NCBI GenBank assembly: GCA_965263165.1
Contig: OZ253584.1
Coordinates: 558,001-622,000, forward strand
Direction: 5' to 3'
Source of the DNA: SAR202-VII-2 sp965263165
GTDB lineage: Bacteria; Chloroflexota; Dehalococcoidia; Lucifugimonadales; SAR202-VII-2
Length of the DNA: 64,000 bases
Shown here: one piece after another, positions 1 to 7,552 of the stretch
How the letters are laid out: every line of letters begins with the position of its first letter
How positions within the stretch are numbered: the first letter of the stretch is position 1
Notes under the pieces: generated by a model
Told to the model about the DNA's origin: nothing
What the model saw: only the letters and a program-made list of their open reading frames with translations
The model's database searches: none
Position numbers and translations under genes: made by a program

Positions 1-1098
1 GGCGGGCAGCGTCGTGAAGGGCTGGCCCACAGCCCGGTCGGGCCCTGCTTGCCCTAGGGCAAGCAGGGCGGCGGCGGCAACGCTGAGGGACGCCTCCAGG
101 TAGAAGCCCTGCCCAGCGCCGGGCGGAGCGCTGACAACGGTGTTCTCGGGCAGCACAAAGCTCAAGGGGCGGAAGCAGCCTGCGTTCAGGGGCACGTCGG
201 GGTACATGTGTTTCAGGGCGATGAAGCAGGCCGCCATCGTTGTGGGCGGCGAGGCGTTGAAAGGGCCTCGGCAGGCTGCCGAGGTGCCGGTGAAGTCGAA
301 GGTCAGGGAGTCGCCCGCAACCACAATCTCCAGGGCGACCTCCATTGTTCGGTCCTCTATCCCATCGTTGTCCATCAGAGCGTTGGCGGCGTACCGTCCA
401 TCTGGCATCTCATCAATGTACGACCGCATCTGGCGCTCAGAGCGTTCAGCCAGCTCCTCGATGGCATCCCTGAAAGTGTCGAACCCGTAGCGGTCGATGA
501 GCTCCAGGATGCGCGTCTCGCCGGCTTGCAGGCACCCGAACATGGTGAAGAAGTCGCCGCGGTTCTCCATCGGCAGCCGCGTGTTGGAGACGATGATGTC
601 GAGGGCCGCCTCATTGAGCCGGCCTTTCTCGTAGATCTTCACCGGCGGCACGATGATGCCTTCCTGGTAGATCTCCGTGGCCCGCGGGTTATAGCTCGCG
701 GCAACCGACCCGCCCACGTCCAGCCAGTGGGCCACGTTGCCCAGCAGGCAGGCCAGAGAGCCGTCGTGGAAGACCGGCTTGAGGAGCTTGATGTCGTTGA
801 GGTGGGTGCCGGTCGCGTGGGGGTCGTTGATCAGGAAGACGTCGCCCGGGAACATGCCGTCGGCCTTGGCCTTGGCCAACACAGCCCTGGCGGCGTACTG
901 CATGGTCACGGCGAAATTGGGAAGCCCACTGACCCCCATGGCAACGATGTCCCCGGTTTCGGCGTGGTATACGCCGCTGGCGCGGTCGTGAGCCTCGGAG
1001 ATGATGGGTGAGAAAGCGCCCTGGACCAAGAGCATGTCCATCTCGTCGGTCAGGCGCTCCAGCTTGCCTCGCGTGACGGCCAACGTTATGGGGTCCAT
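1..1098 (-). CDS. hyuB: HyuB-type hydantoinase/carboxylase subunit, C-terminus cut by window edge
   Basis: This is the N-terminal 366 residues of a hydantoinase B / N-methylhydantoinase B family protein. Such subunits pair with HyuA in ATP-dependent hydrolases or carboxylases of cyclic amides and ketones. The reading frame has no stop from the ATG to base 1. Family-typical stretches are INDPHATGTHLND and the TEIYQEGI segment. The ATG shares one base with the stop of the upstream hyuA (TGATG), so the two are translationally coupled. Full-length relatives are about 510-630 residues, so roughly a third is missing beyond the edge. The substrate cannot be read from the sequence. Confidence 0.88.
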   Translation of the reverse strand, partial: MDPITLAVTRGKLERLTDEMDMLLVQGAFSPIISEAHDRASGVYHAETGDIVAMGVSGLPNFAVTMQYAARAVLAKAKADGMFPGDVFLINDPHATGTHLNDIKLLKPVFHDGSLACLLGNVAHWLDVGGSVAASYNPRATEIYQEGIIVPPVKIYEKGRLNEAALDIIVSNTRLPMENRGDFFTMFGCLQAGETRILELIDRYGFDTFRDAIEELAERSERQMRSYIDEMPDGRYAANALMDNDGIEDRTMEVALEIVVAGDSLTFDFTGTSAACRGPFNASPPTTMAACFIALKHMYPDVPLNAGCFRPLSFVLPENTVVSAPPGAGQGFYLEASLSVAAAALLALGQAGPDRAVGQPFTTLPA

Positions 1099-3137
1099 CA
1101 GCCCACCTCGAGAATCAGGTTCCCCGCTTCGTCCACGGTCGCTGTCGAGCCGGGCTCCACCAGCGTGGTGGAGTCGTCCTGCTCCACCACCGCCGGACCC
1201 TCGAACCGGAAGCCGAGGGGCAATGCCGCCCGCGAGTACGTCGGACACTCCACCTCGACACCGCCAACATACACCCTGCGTAGCTGGAACGGAACCGTAT
1301 TTTCGCCGGCATCCGGCGATCGAGCGGCGCCCACCCGGTGCACCGAGGGCTTCTCGCGCACGCCCACCACCGCCGTTCGAAGATTGAGCAGGCTCACTGG
1401 GTAGTCCAGCAGGTAGCCATACGTCCCCTGGTACACCCGCTCAAAGGCCTCTATGAGTTCCTCGCGGGAGGGCGTTGGCGAGGGCAATGGCGCGCGGACA
1501 GTATGGATCTGGCCCTCATAGCCCATACTCGCTTCATGGGTGGCCCTAACCTCTTCCACTCTGACCCTTTCCGAGGCCAGCAACGCCTCGCCTTCCTTTC
1601 GCTGGCGTTCCAGGACGGCGGCGATCTCGGCCATGTCCATCCCTTCCACCAGGCCGCTGACCGTCTGCACGAAGTCATGGCGCACGTCGGCCATGACGCA
1701 GCCCAAGGCTGACGTGACGCCGGGATAGTAGGGCGCCAGCACTATGGGGATGCCCAGCTCCCGCGCCAGCGCCGTCGCGTGCAGCGGCCCGGCCCCGCCA
1801 AAGGCCACAAGCACAAAGTCCCTGGGGTCGTAGCCCCTTTCCACAGAGATAACCCTGATAGCCGAGGCCATGTTGCTGTTCACCACTTCCACAATGGCGT
1901 TCGCGGCTTCATGGACAGACATGCCAAGAGGCTCCCCTACCCTCTCTTGCACGGCCTTTGCGGCAAGCTCCGCGTCCAACCTGATGCCCGCCTCTCCGCC
2001 GATGGGGTGACCCGCGTTGATGCGGCCCAAGACCAGATTTGCGTCGGTGACTGTGGGTTCCAGGCCGCCGGCGCCGTAGCAGGCAGGCCCGGGACTGGCG
2101 CCGGCGCTTTGGGGTCCCACTCGGAGAAGCCCCGCCCTGTCTATCCAGGCAATGCTTCCCCCTCCGGCGCCCACCGACGTGATGTCGATGCTGGGAATCC
2201 GCATGGGCACGGCGTATTCGATCTTGCGCTCCTCAATGTAGGAGGCTTCGCCGTTGGAGATAAGGGAAACGTCGAAGCTGGTGCCGCCCATGTCGCAGCA
2301 GATCGCGTTCGGAAAACCGGCAGCCCCAGCTATGGCGGCCCCCGCCACAACACCCCCGGCCGGACCTGAAAAGAGCGTCTGCACCGGCCTGGCCGCGGCG
2401 TTATCGGCGGACATGACGCCGCCGTTGCACTGGAGGACCATCACGCTCCCCCGGTGCCCTTGCTCTCTCATCTTGCTCTGCAGAGCGCCAAGGTAGCGGG
2501 CCATCACCGGATGGATGTACCCGTTGAGAACGGCGGTGCTCGTCCGCTCGAACTCCCGAATCTCCGGCAGCACTTCGGACGACAGCACCACGTGAAGGTC
2601 GGGCCTTTCGCGGGCAATGATCTCGCCGGCCCGCCGCTCATTCATCGGGTTGGCGTAGGAATGCAAGAACGACACGACCACGACCTCAGCCGAGCCGACG
2701 TCCACCTGACTCAAAAATTCAATGACGCCCGCTTCAGAAACCGGCTCGAGCACATTGCCCTCGTAGTCGGTCCGTTCGTCGACCTCGAAGCGGCGTTCTC
2801 GGGGAATGAGGGGCTCGAAGAACCCAGTCAGCCCGTAGATGCCGGGACGGTCCCTCCGCCTCAGCTCCAGGATGTCCCTGAATCCCCTTGTCGCCAGCAA
2901 AGCGCAGTCTGCGCCCCTGCGCTCCAGGGCAGCGTTCAGGCCAACGGTCGAACCGTGAAAGACGTCGCCAAGGTCTGCAACGGCCTCCCCCGAGGCACTC
3001 AGGGCCGCCATGAACCCCTCGGATTGGTCGTGGGGAGTAGACGGAACCTTCAAAGCAAGTAGGCGCCCGCTCTCCTCGTCCACGAGGACCAGGTCGGTGA
3101 AGGTGCCGCCAACGTCAATACCTACGATCTTGGCCAT
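1098..3137 (-). CDS. hyuA: HyuA-type hydantoinase/oxoprolinase subunit
   Basis: The 679-residue product is a full-length HyuA (hydantoinase/oxoprolinase) family ATPase. The N-terminal nucleotide-binding motif GIDVGGTFTD lies at residues 6-15, a second phosphate-binding segment (CDMGGTSFDVS) in the middle, and the FGGAGPLHA segment further on, as expected for the actin-like ATPase fold. It phosphorylates or activates a carbonyl substrate for the partner HyuB, whose start codon overlaps its stop. It is clearly more distant from the two HyuA proteins at 26-34 kb than those are from each other, so it probably serves a different substrate. An -10-like TATACT lies about 42 bases upstream. Confidence 0.9.
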   Translation of the reverse strand: MAKIVGIDVGGTFTDLVLVDEESGRLLALKVPSTPHDQSEGFMAALSASGEAVADLGDVFHGSTVGLNAALERRGADCALLATRGFRDILELRRRDRPGIYGLTGFFEPLIPRERRFEVDERTDYEGNVLEPVSEAGVIEFLSQVDVGSAEVVVVSFLHSYANPMNERRAGEIIARERPDLHVVLSSEVLPEIREFERTSTAVLNGYIHPVMARYLGALQSKMREQGHRGSVMVLQCNGGVMSADNAAARPVQTLFSGPAGGVVAGAAIAGAAGFPNAICCDMGGTSFDVSLISNGEASYIEERKIEYAVPMRIPSIDITSVGAGGGSIAWIDRAGLLRVGPQSAGASPGPACYGAGGLEPTVTDANLVLGRINAGHPIGGEAGIRLDAELAAKAVQERVGEPLGMSVHEAANAIVEVVNSNMASAIRVISVERGYDPRDFVLVAFGGAGPLHATALARELGIPIVLAPYYPGVTSALGCVMADVRHDFVQTVSGLVEGMDMAEIAAVLERQRKEGEALLASERVRVEEVRATHEASMGYEGQIHTVRAPLPSPTPSREELIEAFERVYQGTYGYLLDYPVSLLNLRTAVVGVREKPSVHRVGAARSPDAGENTVPFQLRRVYVGGVEVECPTYSRAALPLGFRFEGPAVVEQDDSTTLVEPGSTATVDEAGNLILEVG

Positions 3138-3178
3138 TGGCTCTGCCTGCGCGGTGAGTACGTGGAAAGGCCGGGCAT

Positions 3179-3184
3179 AGTATA
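3179..3184 (-). promoter_or_regulatory. possible -10 box for hyuA
   Basis: On the minus strand a TATACT hexamer lies about 42 bases before the hyuA start. The -35 position 17 bases further upstream falls in the terminator stem and does not match TTGACA, so this is only a weak promoter call. Confidence 0.3.
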
Positions 3185-3198
3185 CCCCGCCAGGAACG

Positions 3199-3232
3199 AC
3201 GAGGCCCCGCCTTTGAACAAGCGGGGCCTCGT
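3199..3232 (-). terminator. hairpin after the amidohydrolase gene
   Basis: A perfect 12-bp stem (arms 3199-3210 and 3221-3232, loop of 10) built on GAGGCCCCGC/GCGGGGCCTC lies between the end of the minus-strand amidohydrolase and hyuA. The T-tract after it is poor, so termination may be partial. It separates the two transcription units. Confidence 0.6.
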
Positions 3233-3257
3233 TTCTCCGTCAATGCTGGGGGTCCGG

Positions 3258-4331
3258 CTATAGGCCGTAGAACCTCGTGGGGTTGTCGTCCCGAATCTTC
3301 CGGGCGGCGTCCGCGCTTATCGTCCCGTCGTCGCCCATCCTATGAATGAGGTTGAGGGTCTCGATCTCGGCGGATTGGTCGGCGTGTGAGTAGTCGGTGC
3401 CGGCCATCAGGTTGTCTTCGCCAATCTGGCCGATGAGATACGGCAGGTCCTCCACCGTCTGACAGGCGACGTAGAAGTCGCAGTCCTTCAGCAGGTCCGA
3501 CTTCAGGTCGGAGTTGAAGGACCACTTGGTCCTGACCTCACGGGCCTTCAACTCCGCCATCAGGTACGGGACCCAAGACGACATCGCTTCGATGAAACCG
3601 AACCGGAGGCCGGGAAACTTGTCCGGGACGTCCGCCATCACCAACGACAGGAATGCGTCCAGAACGGGCAGCGTGAAGTGGTAGAGGCTCAGGCCGCGCA
3701 TGTCCGCGTCTGTCAGGTTGGGATTGCTGGTCCCGACGTGCAGGCAGACGGGCAGGCCGAGCTCTCGGGCCTCCTGGTAGAAGGGGAAGAAGAAGGCGTC
3801 GCCGGCGGCGCGGTCGCCGCACTCGATGCCCTTCTTGAGAACGCCGCATGCGCCGTTCTCCTTGACGAAGCGCATCTCCTCGAAGGTCTCGCGCCATTCC
3901 GCCATCGGCAGCAGGGCAACCCACCGCAGGCGGTTGTCGCTTTCCCTCCACTTCCTGGCCATCCACCGGTTGTAGCTTTTCCGGAGAGCGCCCTCCACCT
4001 CGGGTTTTTCGCTCAAGGCCATGAGGAAGGAGGTCGGATAGAGCACCTGAACGTCGATTCCCAACTCGTCCATGTGGGCCAAGCGCGCCCGCACGTCCAG
4101 TAGCTCCCGGGTCTCCACCGTGGAAGCCGTCCTGACGTCGTCGCGATAGCGGCGCACTCGGAACTTCCCGTCCACGAACCAGTAGCGGTTGTACCCCCAC
4201 GGCAGGATGGCGGGGGATTCACCAAACTCCTGGGTCACTGTGATAGGCTTGTACTTGACGAAGTCATCATCCATGTACTCCCACGTCTCATCCGTTTCAT
4301 CCACGTGAGCGTCTGCGTCCACCACCGGCAT
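3258..4331 (-). CDS. Amidohydrolase-2 family protein (ACMSD-like TIM barrel)
   Basis: The 357-residue protein belongs to the Amidohydro_2 family, which includes ACMSD and resorcylate decarboxylases: zinc-dependent hydrolases or non-oxidative decarboxylases. The start at 4331 is chosen because it has an AGGAG ribosome site 8 bases upstream and begins directly with the barrel's first strand (PVVDADAH). Visible active-site positions are Asp5/Asp7/His9, His198 (CLHVG) and Asp313 (GTDYSHAD). The first histidine of the classical HxH pair is an aspartate here, as in the three paralogues at 10.7, 11.7 and 15.2 kb. It has its own promoter and terminator. Substrate unknown. Confidence 0.85.
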   Translation of the reverse strand: MPVVDADAHVDETDETWEYMDDDFVKYKPITVTQEFGESPAILPWGYNRYWFVDGKFRVRRYRDDVRTASTVETRELLDVRARLAHMDELGIDVQVLYPTSFLMALSEKPEVEGALRKSYNRWMARKWRESDNRLRWVALLPMAEWRETFEEMRFVKENGACGVLKKGIECGDRAAGDAFFFPFYQEARELGLPVCLHVGTSNPNLTDADMRGLSLYHFTLPVLDAFLSLVMADVPDKFPGLRFGFIEAMSSWVPYLMAELKAREVRTKWSFNSDLKSDLLKDCDFYVACQTVEDLPYLIGQIGEDNLMAGTDYSHADQSAEIETLNLIHRMGDDGTISADAARKIRDDNPTRFYGL

Positions 4332-4374
4332 GGCGTCTACTCCTGGAGCAAAGTGGCCCCCAAGGGCTGCGCGC

Positions 4375-4403
4375 AGCATAGGCGCGGCCCCCTACAGCGT
4401 CAA
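4375..4403 (-). promoter_or_regulatory. sigma70-like promoter for the amidohydrolase
   Basis: On the minus strand TTGACG (4403-4398) and TATGCT (4380-4375) are separated by 17 bases. They lie 44 bases before the chosen start at 4331, which also argues against a longer N-terminus. Confidence 0.6.
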
Positions 4404-4445
4404 GACAGAGTCAAGAGGCGCCCCTACGTATCGGGCCGCCACCGG

Positions 4446-4474
4446 TTGAAACAGCTTCGGACAAGCGGTATAGC
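4446..4474 (+). promoter_or_regulatory. sigma70-like promoter for the HSDR_N-type gene
   Basis: TTGAAA and TATAGC are separated by 17 bases and lie 46 bases before the ATG at 4521. With the minus-strand promoter just upstream this forms a compact divergent promoter region. Confidence 0.5.
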
Positions 4475-4520
4475 GCGTGCTACGATAGCCCACAGCTTCG
4501 ATTCGAAAGGAGTCGCGGAG

Positions 4521-5471
4521 ATGCCGCTGGAAGGCTTGCTTGCATTGGTGGAACGGCTCAGAGAGCGCATTGACGTGCACGGTGCCACTCTCCGGGGGAA
4601 CGAGGCGCTGACCCGCTCCGCGCTGATAGACCCCCTGCTACGAGAGCTGGGGTGGGACACGTCAGACCCACACATGGTGATGCCGGAGCACAAATTAGGC
4701 AATGGACGGGCGGATTACGCCCTTCTCAGCAACGGCAGCCCCATGGTTATCCTGGAGGCCAAGAGTTTGGAGTCGCCTCTGCAAAACGCGGTAGAACAGG
4801 GAGTCCACTACTGCCTGATGCAGGGAACCAGCTACTTCTCGGTGACTGACGGGAGACGATGGGAGGTTTACGAAACCCACAAACCCGTGCCCGTCGAGGA
4901 GAAGCGGGTAGCCTTTTTCGATCTGAAGGGGCCATCGGCGGCCGAGGTATGCCTGCAGGCATTGTCGCTGTGGAGGCCCAGCGTGATTTCAGGCCGCGTC
5001 CGCCCGGGGGAAGCTCCTGTCGTTGGGTTGCTGAATGACACGCCGAGTACAACAGGGTCTCGGCCCATCGTAGACTCTGTTGTTCAGCCGCCGCTCGATG
5101 ATGAACCGGGATGGAAGCCACTATCAACATTGGAACCAAATCCAGCGCAACCTCCTTCCGAGATTTTGTTTCCTGATAATGCACGCACTAGCATCGGAAG
5201 TTGGGTAGACGTTACGAGAGCAACGGTACGTTGGCTGATAGAGAACAACTTCCTGACTGCAGCCCATTGCCCCATCCAGTACGGAAGAAATACATTAGTA
5301 TTGACTGCCAGCCCCGCTCTTCCAAATGGGCAACCTGCGAAGCGCTTCGAGAATATAAACTCGCTGTACCTGAACAGAAACTTCAATTCCCGCAACCAGG
5401 TTCTAAACTCACGGCTCATCATTGAGCGCTCGAGCCAGGACCCGGCGCAGTTCAAGGTGCGCTTCCCCTGA
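4521..5471 (+). CDS. orphan HSDR_N-type nuclease-fold protein
   Basis: The 316-residue protein carries a type I restriction HsdR N-terminal-like domain in its first half. The catalytic core of the PD-(D/E)xK fold can be read as GRADYALL followed by VILEAKS (Asp, then Glu-x-Lys). The middle is low-complexity and probably a linker. The last 95 residues (from IGSWVDVTRATVRWL) look like a separate compact domain that I do not recognise. The start is set by AAGGAG 8 bases upstream of ATG 4521. There is no helicase motor and no hsdM or hsdS nearby, so it is not a classical restriction enzyme. Relatives of this size are widespread and mostly uncharacterised. Confidence 0.75.
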   Translation: MPLEGLLALVERLRERIDVHGATLRGNEALTRSALIDPLLRELGWDTSDPHMVMPEHKLGNGRADYALLSNGSPMVILEAKSLESPLQNAVEQGVHYCLMQGTSYFSVTDGRRWEVYETHKPVPVEEKRVAFFDLKGPSAAEVCLQALSLWRPSVISGRVRPGEAPVVGLLNDTPSTTGSRPIVDSVVQPPLDDEPGWKPLSTLEPNPAQPPSEILFPDNARTSIGSWVDVTRATVRWLIENNFLTAAHCPIQYGRNTLVLTASPALPNGQPAKRFENINSLYLNRNFNSRNQVLNSRLIIERSSQDPAQFKVRFP

Positions 5472-5490
5472 CCCTCCCCCACCCTCCAAG

Positions 5491-5520
5491 TTGACAATCG
5501 GGAAAGCGACCTGCTATACC
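5491..5520 (+). promoter_or_regulatory. sigma70-like promoter for the SDR gene
   Basis: A perfect -35 (TTGACA, 5491-5496) and a -10-like TATACC (5515-5520) are 18 bases apart, 57 bases upstream of the ATG at 5577. Confidence 0.6.
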
Positions 5521-5576
5521 TCCGTTGACCCGCGCCGCTCCAAGCGGGCGCGCATGTCCACGGAGGGAGGCAACAT

Positions 5577-6344
5577 ATGGCCTGGGGCCTACAGGGAAAG
5601 GTGGCCTTCGTAACCGGCGGAGGCAGCGGCATCGGGAGGGCTGTGGCCAGGGCCTTGGGCCAGGAAGGCATCGCCGTCGCAGTCGTTGATATGCGGCTTC
5701 CCAACGCCGAGGGCGTGGCCGCAGAGATCGAGGACGGGGGCGGCAAAGCGCTGGCCCTGGAGTTGAACGTCACCGACTCGGACCGGGTCGGCAGCGCCGT
5801 GGCCAGGGCAGAGGCGGGGCTGGGGCCTATTGACTATCTGGCCAATGTTGCGGGCTACGCCAAGTTCGTCCCCTTCCTGGAGATCACCGACGACGCTTGG
5901 CGCGACCTCGTTTCCGTGCATATGAACGGCGCCTTCTTCTGCAGCCGGGCCCTGCTGCCGGGGATGATCAGCCGGGGGTTCGGCGGCATCGTCACCGTTT
6001 CTTCCCTCCACGCCCAGCTCGGACAGCCACGGGCTGTCCACTACTCGGCGGCAAAGGCTGGCCTGATGGGCTTCACCAGGGGCTTGGCGAAAGAAGTGGC
6101 CGGCAACGGCATCCGGGTAAACGCTGTGGCGCCCGGCCCCATCGACACGCCGGGATGGCGCTCCGGTATGGCAACCGACACAGATGTTGAAGCGGTCATG
6201 GACCGGCGCTCCGAAGTCATTCCAATGGGCCGCCTGGGCGCACCCGAGGAAATCGCCGACGTTTTCATGTACCTGTTCAGCCCCGCCAGCAGCTACGTTA
6301 CCGGGCAGATCATCAGCACAAACGGCGGCGAGGTGATGTACTAG
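5577..6344 (+). CDS. short-chain dehydrogenase/reductase (FabG-like)
   Basis: The 255-residue protein is a classical SDR oxidoreductase that would reduce or oxidise a hydroxyl/ketone with NAD(P). The Rossmann glycine motif TGGGSGIG is near the N-terminus, the NVAG segment follows, and the catalytic Ser (VSSLHAQ) and YSAAK tetrad residues are present. The ATG has a strong GGAGGGAGG ribosome site. The C-terminus (GQIISTNGG) matches FabG-like enzymes. It stands alone, with repeat element A directly downstream, so its substrate cannot be inferred. Confidence 0.88.
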   Translation: MAWGLQGKVAFVTGGGSGIGRAVARALGQEGIAVAVVDMRLPNAEGVAAEIEDGGGKALALELNVTDSDRVGSAVARAEAGLGPIDYLANVAGYAKFVPFLEITDDAWRDLVSVHMNGAFFCSRALLPGMISRGFGGIVTVSSLHAQLGQPRAVHYSAAKAGLMGFTRGLAKEVAGNGIRVNAVAPGPIDTPGWRSGMATDTDVEAVMDRRSEVIPMGRLGAPEEIADVFMYLFSPASSYVTGQIISTNGGEVMY

Positions 6345-6532
6345 GGACCCTCCGAATAAGCCGCCCGTGACGCGCCCCAAGCGCATGGCCCGTACCCGGA
6401 GGAAGCTTCTTGTCCCTGCCCCTGTACTCGGGGGAAAGCTAGGAAGCGTCTTGTCCCTCCCCACCGCACTCGGGGAAAGGTCAGAAAGCCTCCCGGACGC
6501 GCCAAGCTGAGCAACGGCGCCCCTCCCTCCCC

Positions 6533-6934
6533 CATGCAGCGTGCAGGGCGCGCAGCCCCCGCCGGGGTACAGCGAGTCCCCCTGTTCTGAGAAACGTCGG
6601 AGGGTGGCGCCGGCGGGGAACAATCCATCACACCTCGGCCTAACGGCAGTCGGGGCTATGACCGTGCTTGACTGGGCTGTGACCGTGCTAGATCGCGCTT
6701 CGCAACGGTCCCACCCCCTCTCCCAAGCCCCCCGGTGGCGCCTCTGTCCCTGCCCTCGTACTCGGGGGCAGGTTAGGAAGGGGGTGCTATCCCTCCCCCT
6801 AGGACTAGGAAGCATCCCAACGCGCCAAGTGGGAAAACGCCGACGCCGCCCTCCCCCAAGCAGGGTGCAGGGGGCGCAGCCCCCGCCGGGGGAACAGGGG
6901 GAGTCCCCCTGTTCCTAAAAACGTTGGAGGGTGG
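6533..6934 (+). repeat. L/H GC-hairpin modules of element A
   Basis: Two H modules (6533-6607 degenerate, 6861-6934 intact) flank one L module. The intact H has two strong inverted repeats, GGGGGC/GCCCCC and CAGGGGGA/TCCCCCTG, then TAAAAACGTTGGAGGGTGG. The same H occurs at 44201-44274 (+), 57826-57900 (-) and 58020-58100 (-). Confidence 0.8.
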
Positions 6935-7031
6935 AGCGGGCGGGATAGCGGCGCAGGCCAATACAGACCCTTCGCTGATGGAGGGCGCAGGCCAAGACAA
7001 AACCATCCCCCCAGGTTATGCCCCACCCCCA

Positions 7032-7060
7032 TTGCAAAATACGAACGGGTGTGCTATAAT
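7032..7060 (+). promoter_or_regulatory. near-consensus promoter of element A RNA
   Basis: TTGCAA (7032-7037) and a perfect TATAAT (7055-7060) are 17 bases apart, with an extended -10 (TGTGC before TATAAT). Copies B, C and D keep the same hexamer positions and spacer length. Confidence 0.8.
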
Positions 7061-7066
7061 ACCCCC

Positions 7067-7259
7067 ATGAAGTGGGCCCCCGGCCCGCTTCTCTTCCTAG
7101 GAGCCTGCCGCATACATGAGCACTGGGGGCTAACCACAGAGAATCCCCCTGTGGCAGGAGCGCTGAGGGAACAACCCAAGGGGCAAGACCCTCCGAGGAA
7201 GCGTGGGACCGGAGCCAATGCCGTTGTAAGGCACAGGCTCCTCGGAGCCATCCAACTCC
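7067..7259 (+). ncRNA. predicted stand-alone structured RNA, copy A
   Basis: From the predicted start about 7 bases after the -10 to the first array unit is 193 bases; the other copies are 192-193. Conserved helices: a 5' hairpin (7070-7078 with 7082-7090), CCACAG/CTGTGG (7134-7139 with 7149-7154), GAGGG/CCCTC (7165-7169 with 7189-7193) enclosing CCC/GGG, TGCC/GGCA (7219-7222 with 7230-7233), and a long-range pair GGAGCCTG/CAGGCTCC (7100-7107 with 7234-7241). A downstream GGAGCC competes for the same strand. Spacing changes between copies shift reading frames, so this is not a small protein. I cannot match it to a known RNA family. The next gene downstream is on the other strand, so it is not a leader. 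Confidence 0.7.
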
Positions 7260-7364
7260 GTAACGGCTCGTAACGATTAGTAACGGCTCCGTAACGACTC
7301 GTAACAGCTTTGTAACGACTCGTAACGCCCTTGTAACGGCTTGTAACGCCTTTGTAACGGCTCC
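7260..7364 (+). repeat. helically phased GTAAC array, element A
   Basis: Ten units start with GTAAC at 7260, 7270, 7280, 7291, 7301, 7312, 7322, 7333, 7343 and 7354. The spacing alternates 10 and 11 bases (mean about 10.4), close to one turn of B-DNA. A typical unit is GTAACGGCTCC. There are no spacers, so it is not a CRISPR array. Confidence 0.9.
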
Positions 7365-7552
7365 ACGCCTACGGAGCGCCGGGGGAGAAGAAAACGCGTA
7401 ACACATACAATCAAAGAACGAGCCTGAAGCCGGGGAACCCTCTCATCCCTGCCCCTGCCCCTCCGCCTCCACGCTGGACGCGCGCCGGACGCGCGGGCGC
7501 TCAACAGATGCGGAGTGTGGAAACCCGTCCGAACGAAGGAGAGGAGCAGAGC

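Larger units (their letters stand above)
6403..7425 (+). repeat. composite repeat element A (L-H-L-H-promoter-RNA-array-tail)
   Basis: This stretch is the longest copy, with element D, of a four-copy composite element. Order: an L module (TCCCTGCC, a CTCGGGG run, GGAAAG/TTAGGAAG), here tandemly repeated at 6403-6483; a degenerate H module (6533-6607) rich in GC hairpins; a second L (6743-6840); a good H (6861-6934) containing GGGGGCGCAGCCCCC and CAGGGGGAGTCCCCCTG; a promoter; an RNA core; a phased array; and a tail ending near 7425. Elements B (43.7 kb), C (44.1 kb) and D (57.3 kb, inverted) share the same order. The tail of A is more divergent than the others. I see no transposase and no clear target duplication. 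Confidence 0.85.

Noticed and set aside
4305..4520. Longer N-terminus (72 residues) for the HSDR_N-type protein
   Set aside because: It would start inside the divergent amidohydrolase gene and upstream of the promoter at 4446-4474; ATG 4521 has an AAGGAG site.
5589..6815. 408-codon minus-strand frame over the SDR gene and element A
   Set aside because: It is antisense to a well-supported SDR and runs into repeat DNA; the composition is typical of antisense frames.
7067..7259. Riboswitch or leader for a downstream gene
   Set aside because: None of the four copies has a gene on the same strand downstream; all face convergent genes or another element.
7049..7273. Small protein encoded in the repeat element core (conserved stretch TENPPVAGALREQPKGQD in copies A-C)
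   Set aside because: Length changes between the promoter and the core shift the frame among copies, copy D breaks it, and the conservation follows RNA helices rather than codons.
7260..7364. CRISPR array
   Set aside because: Units are 10-11 bases without spacers and vary internally; no cas genes in the window.
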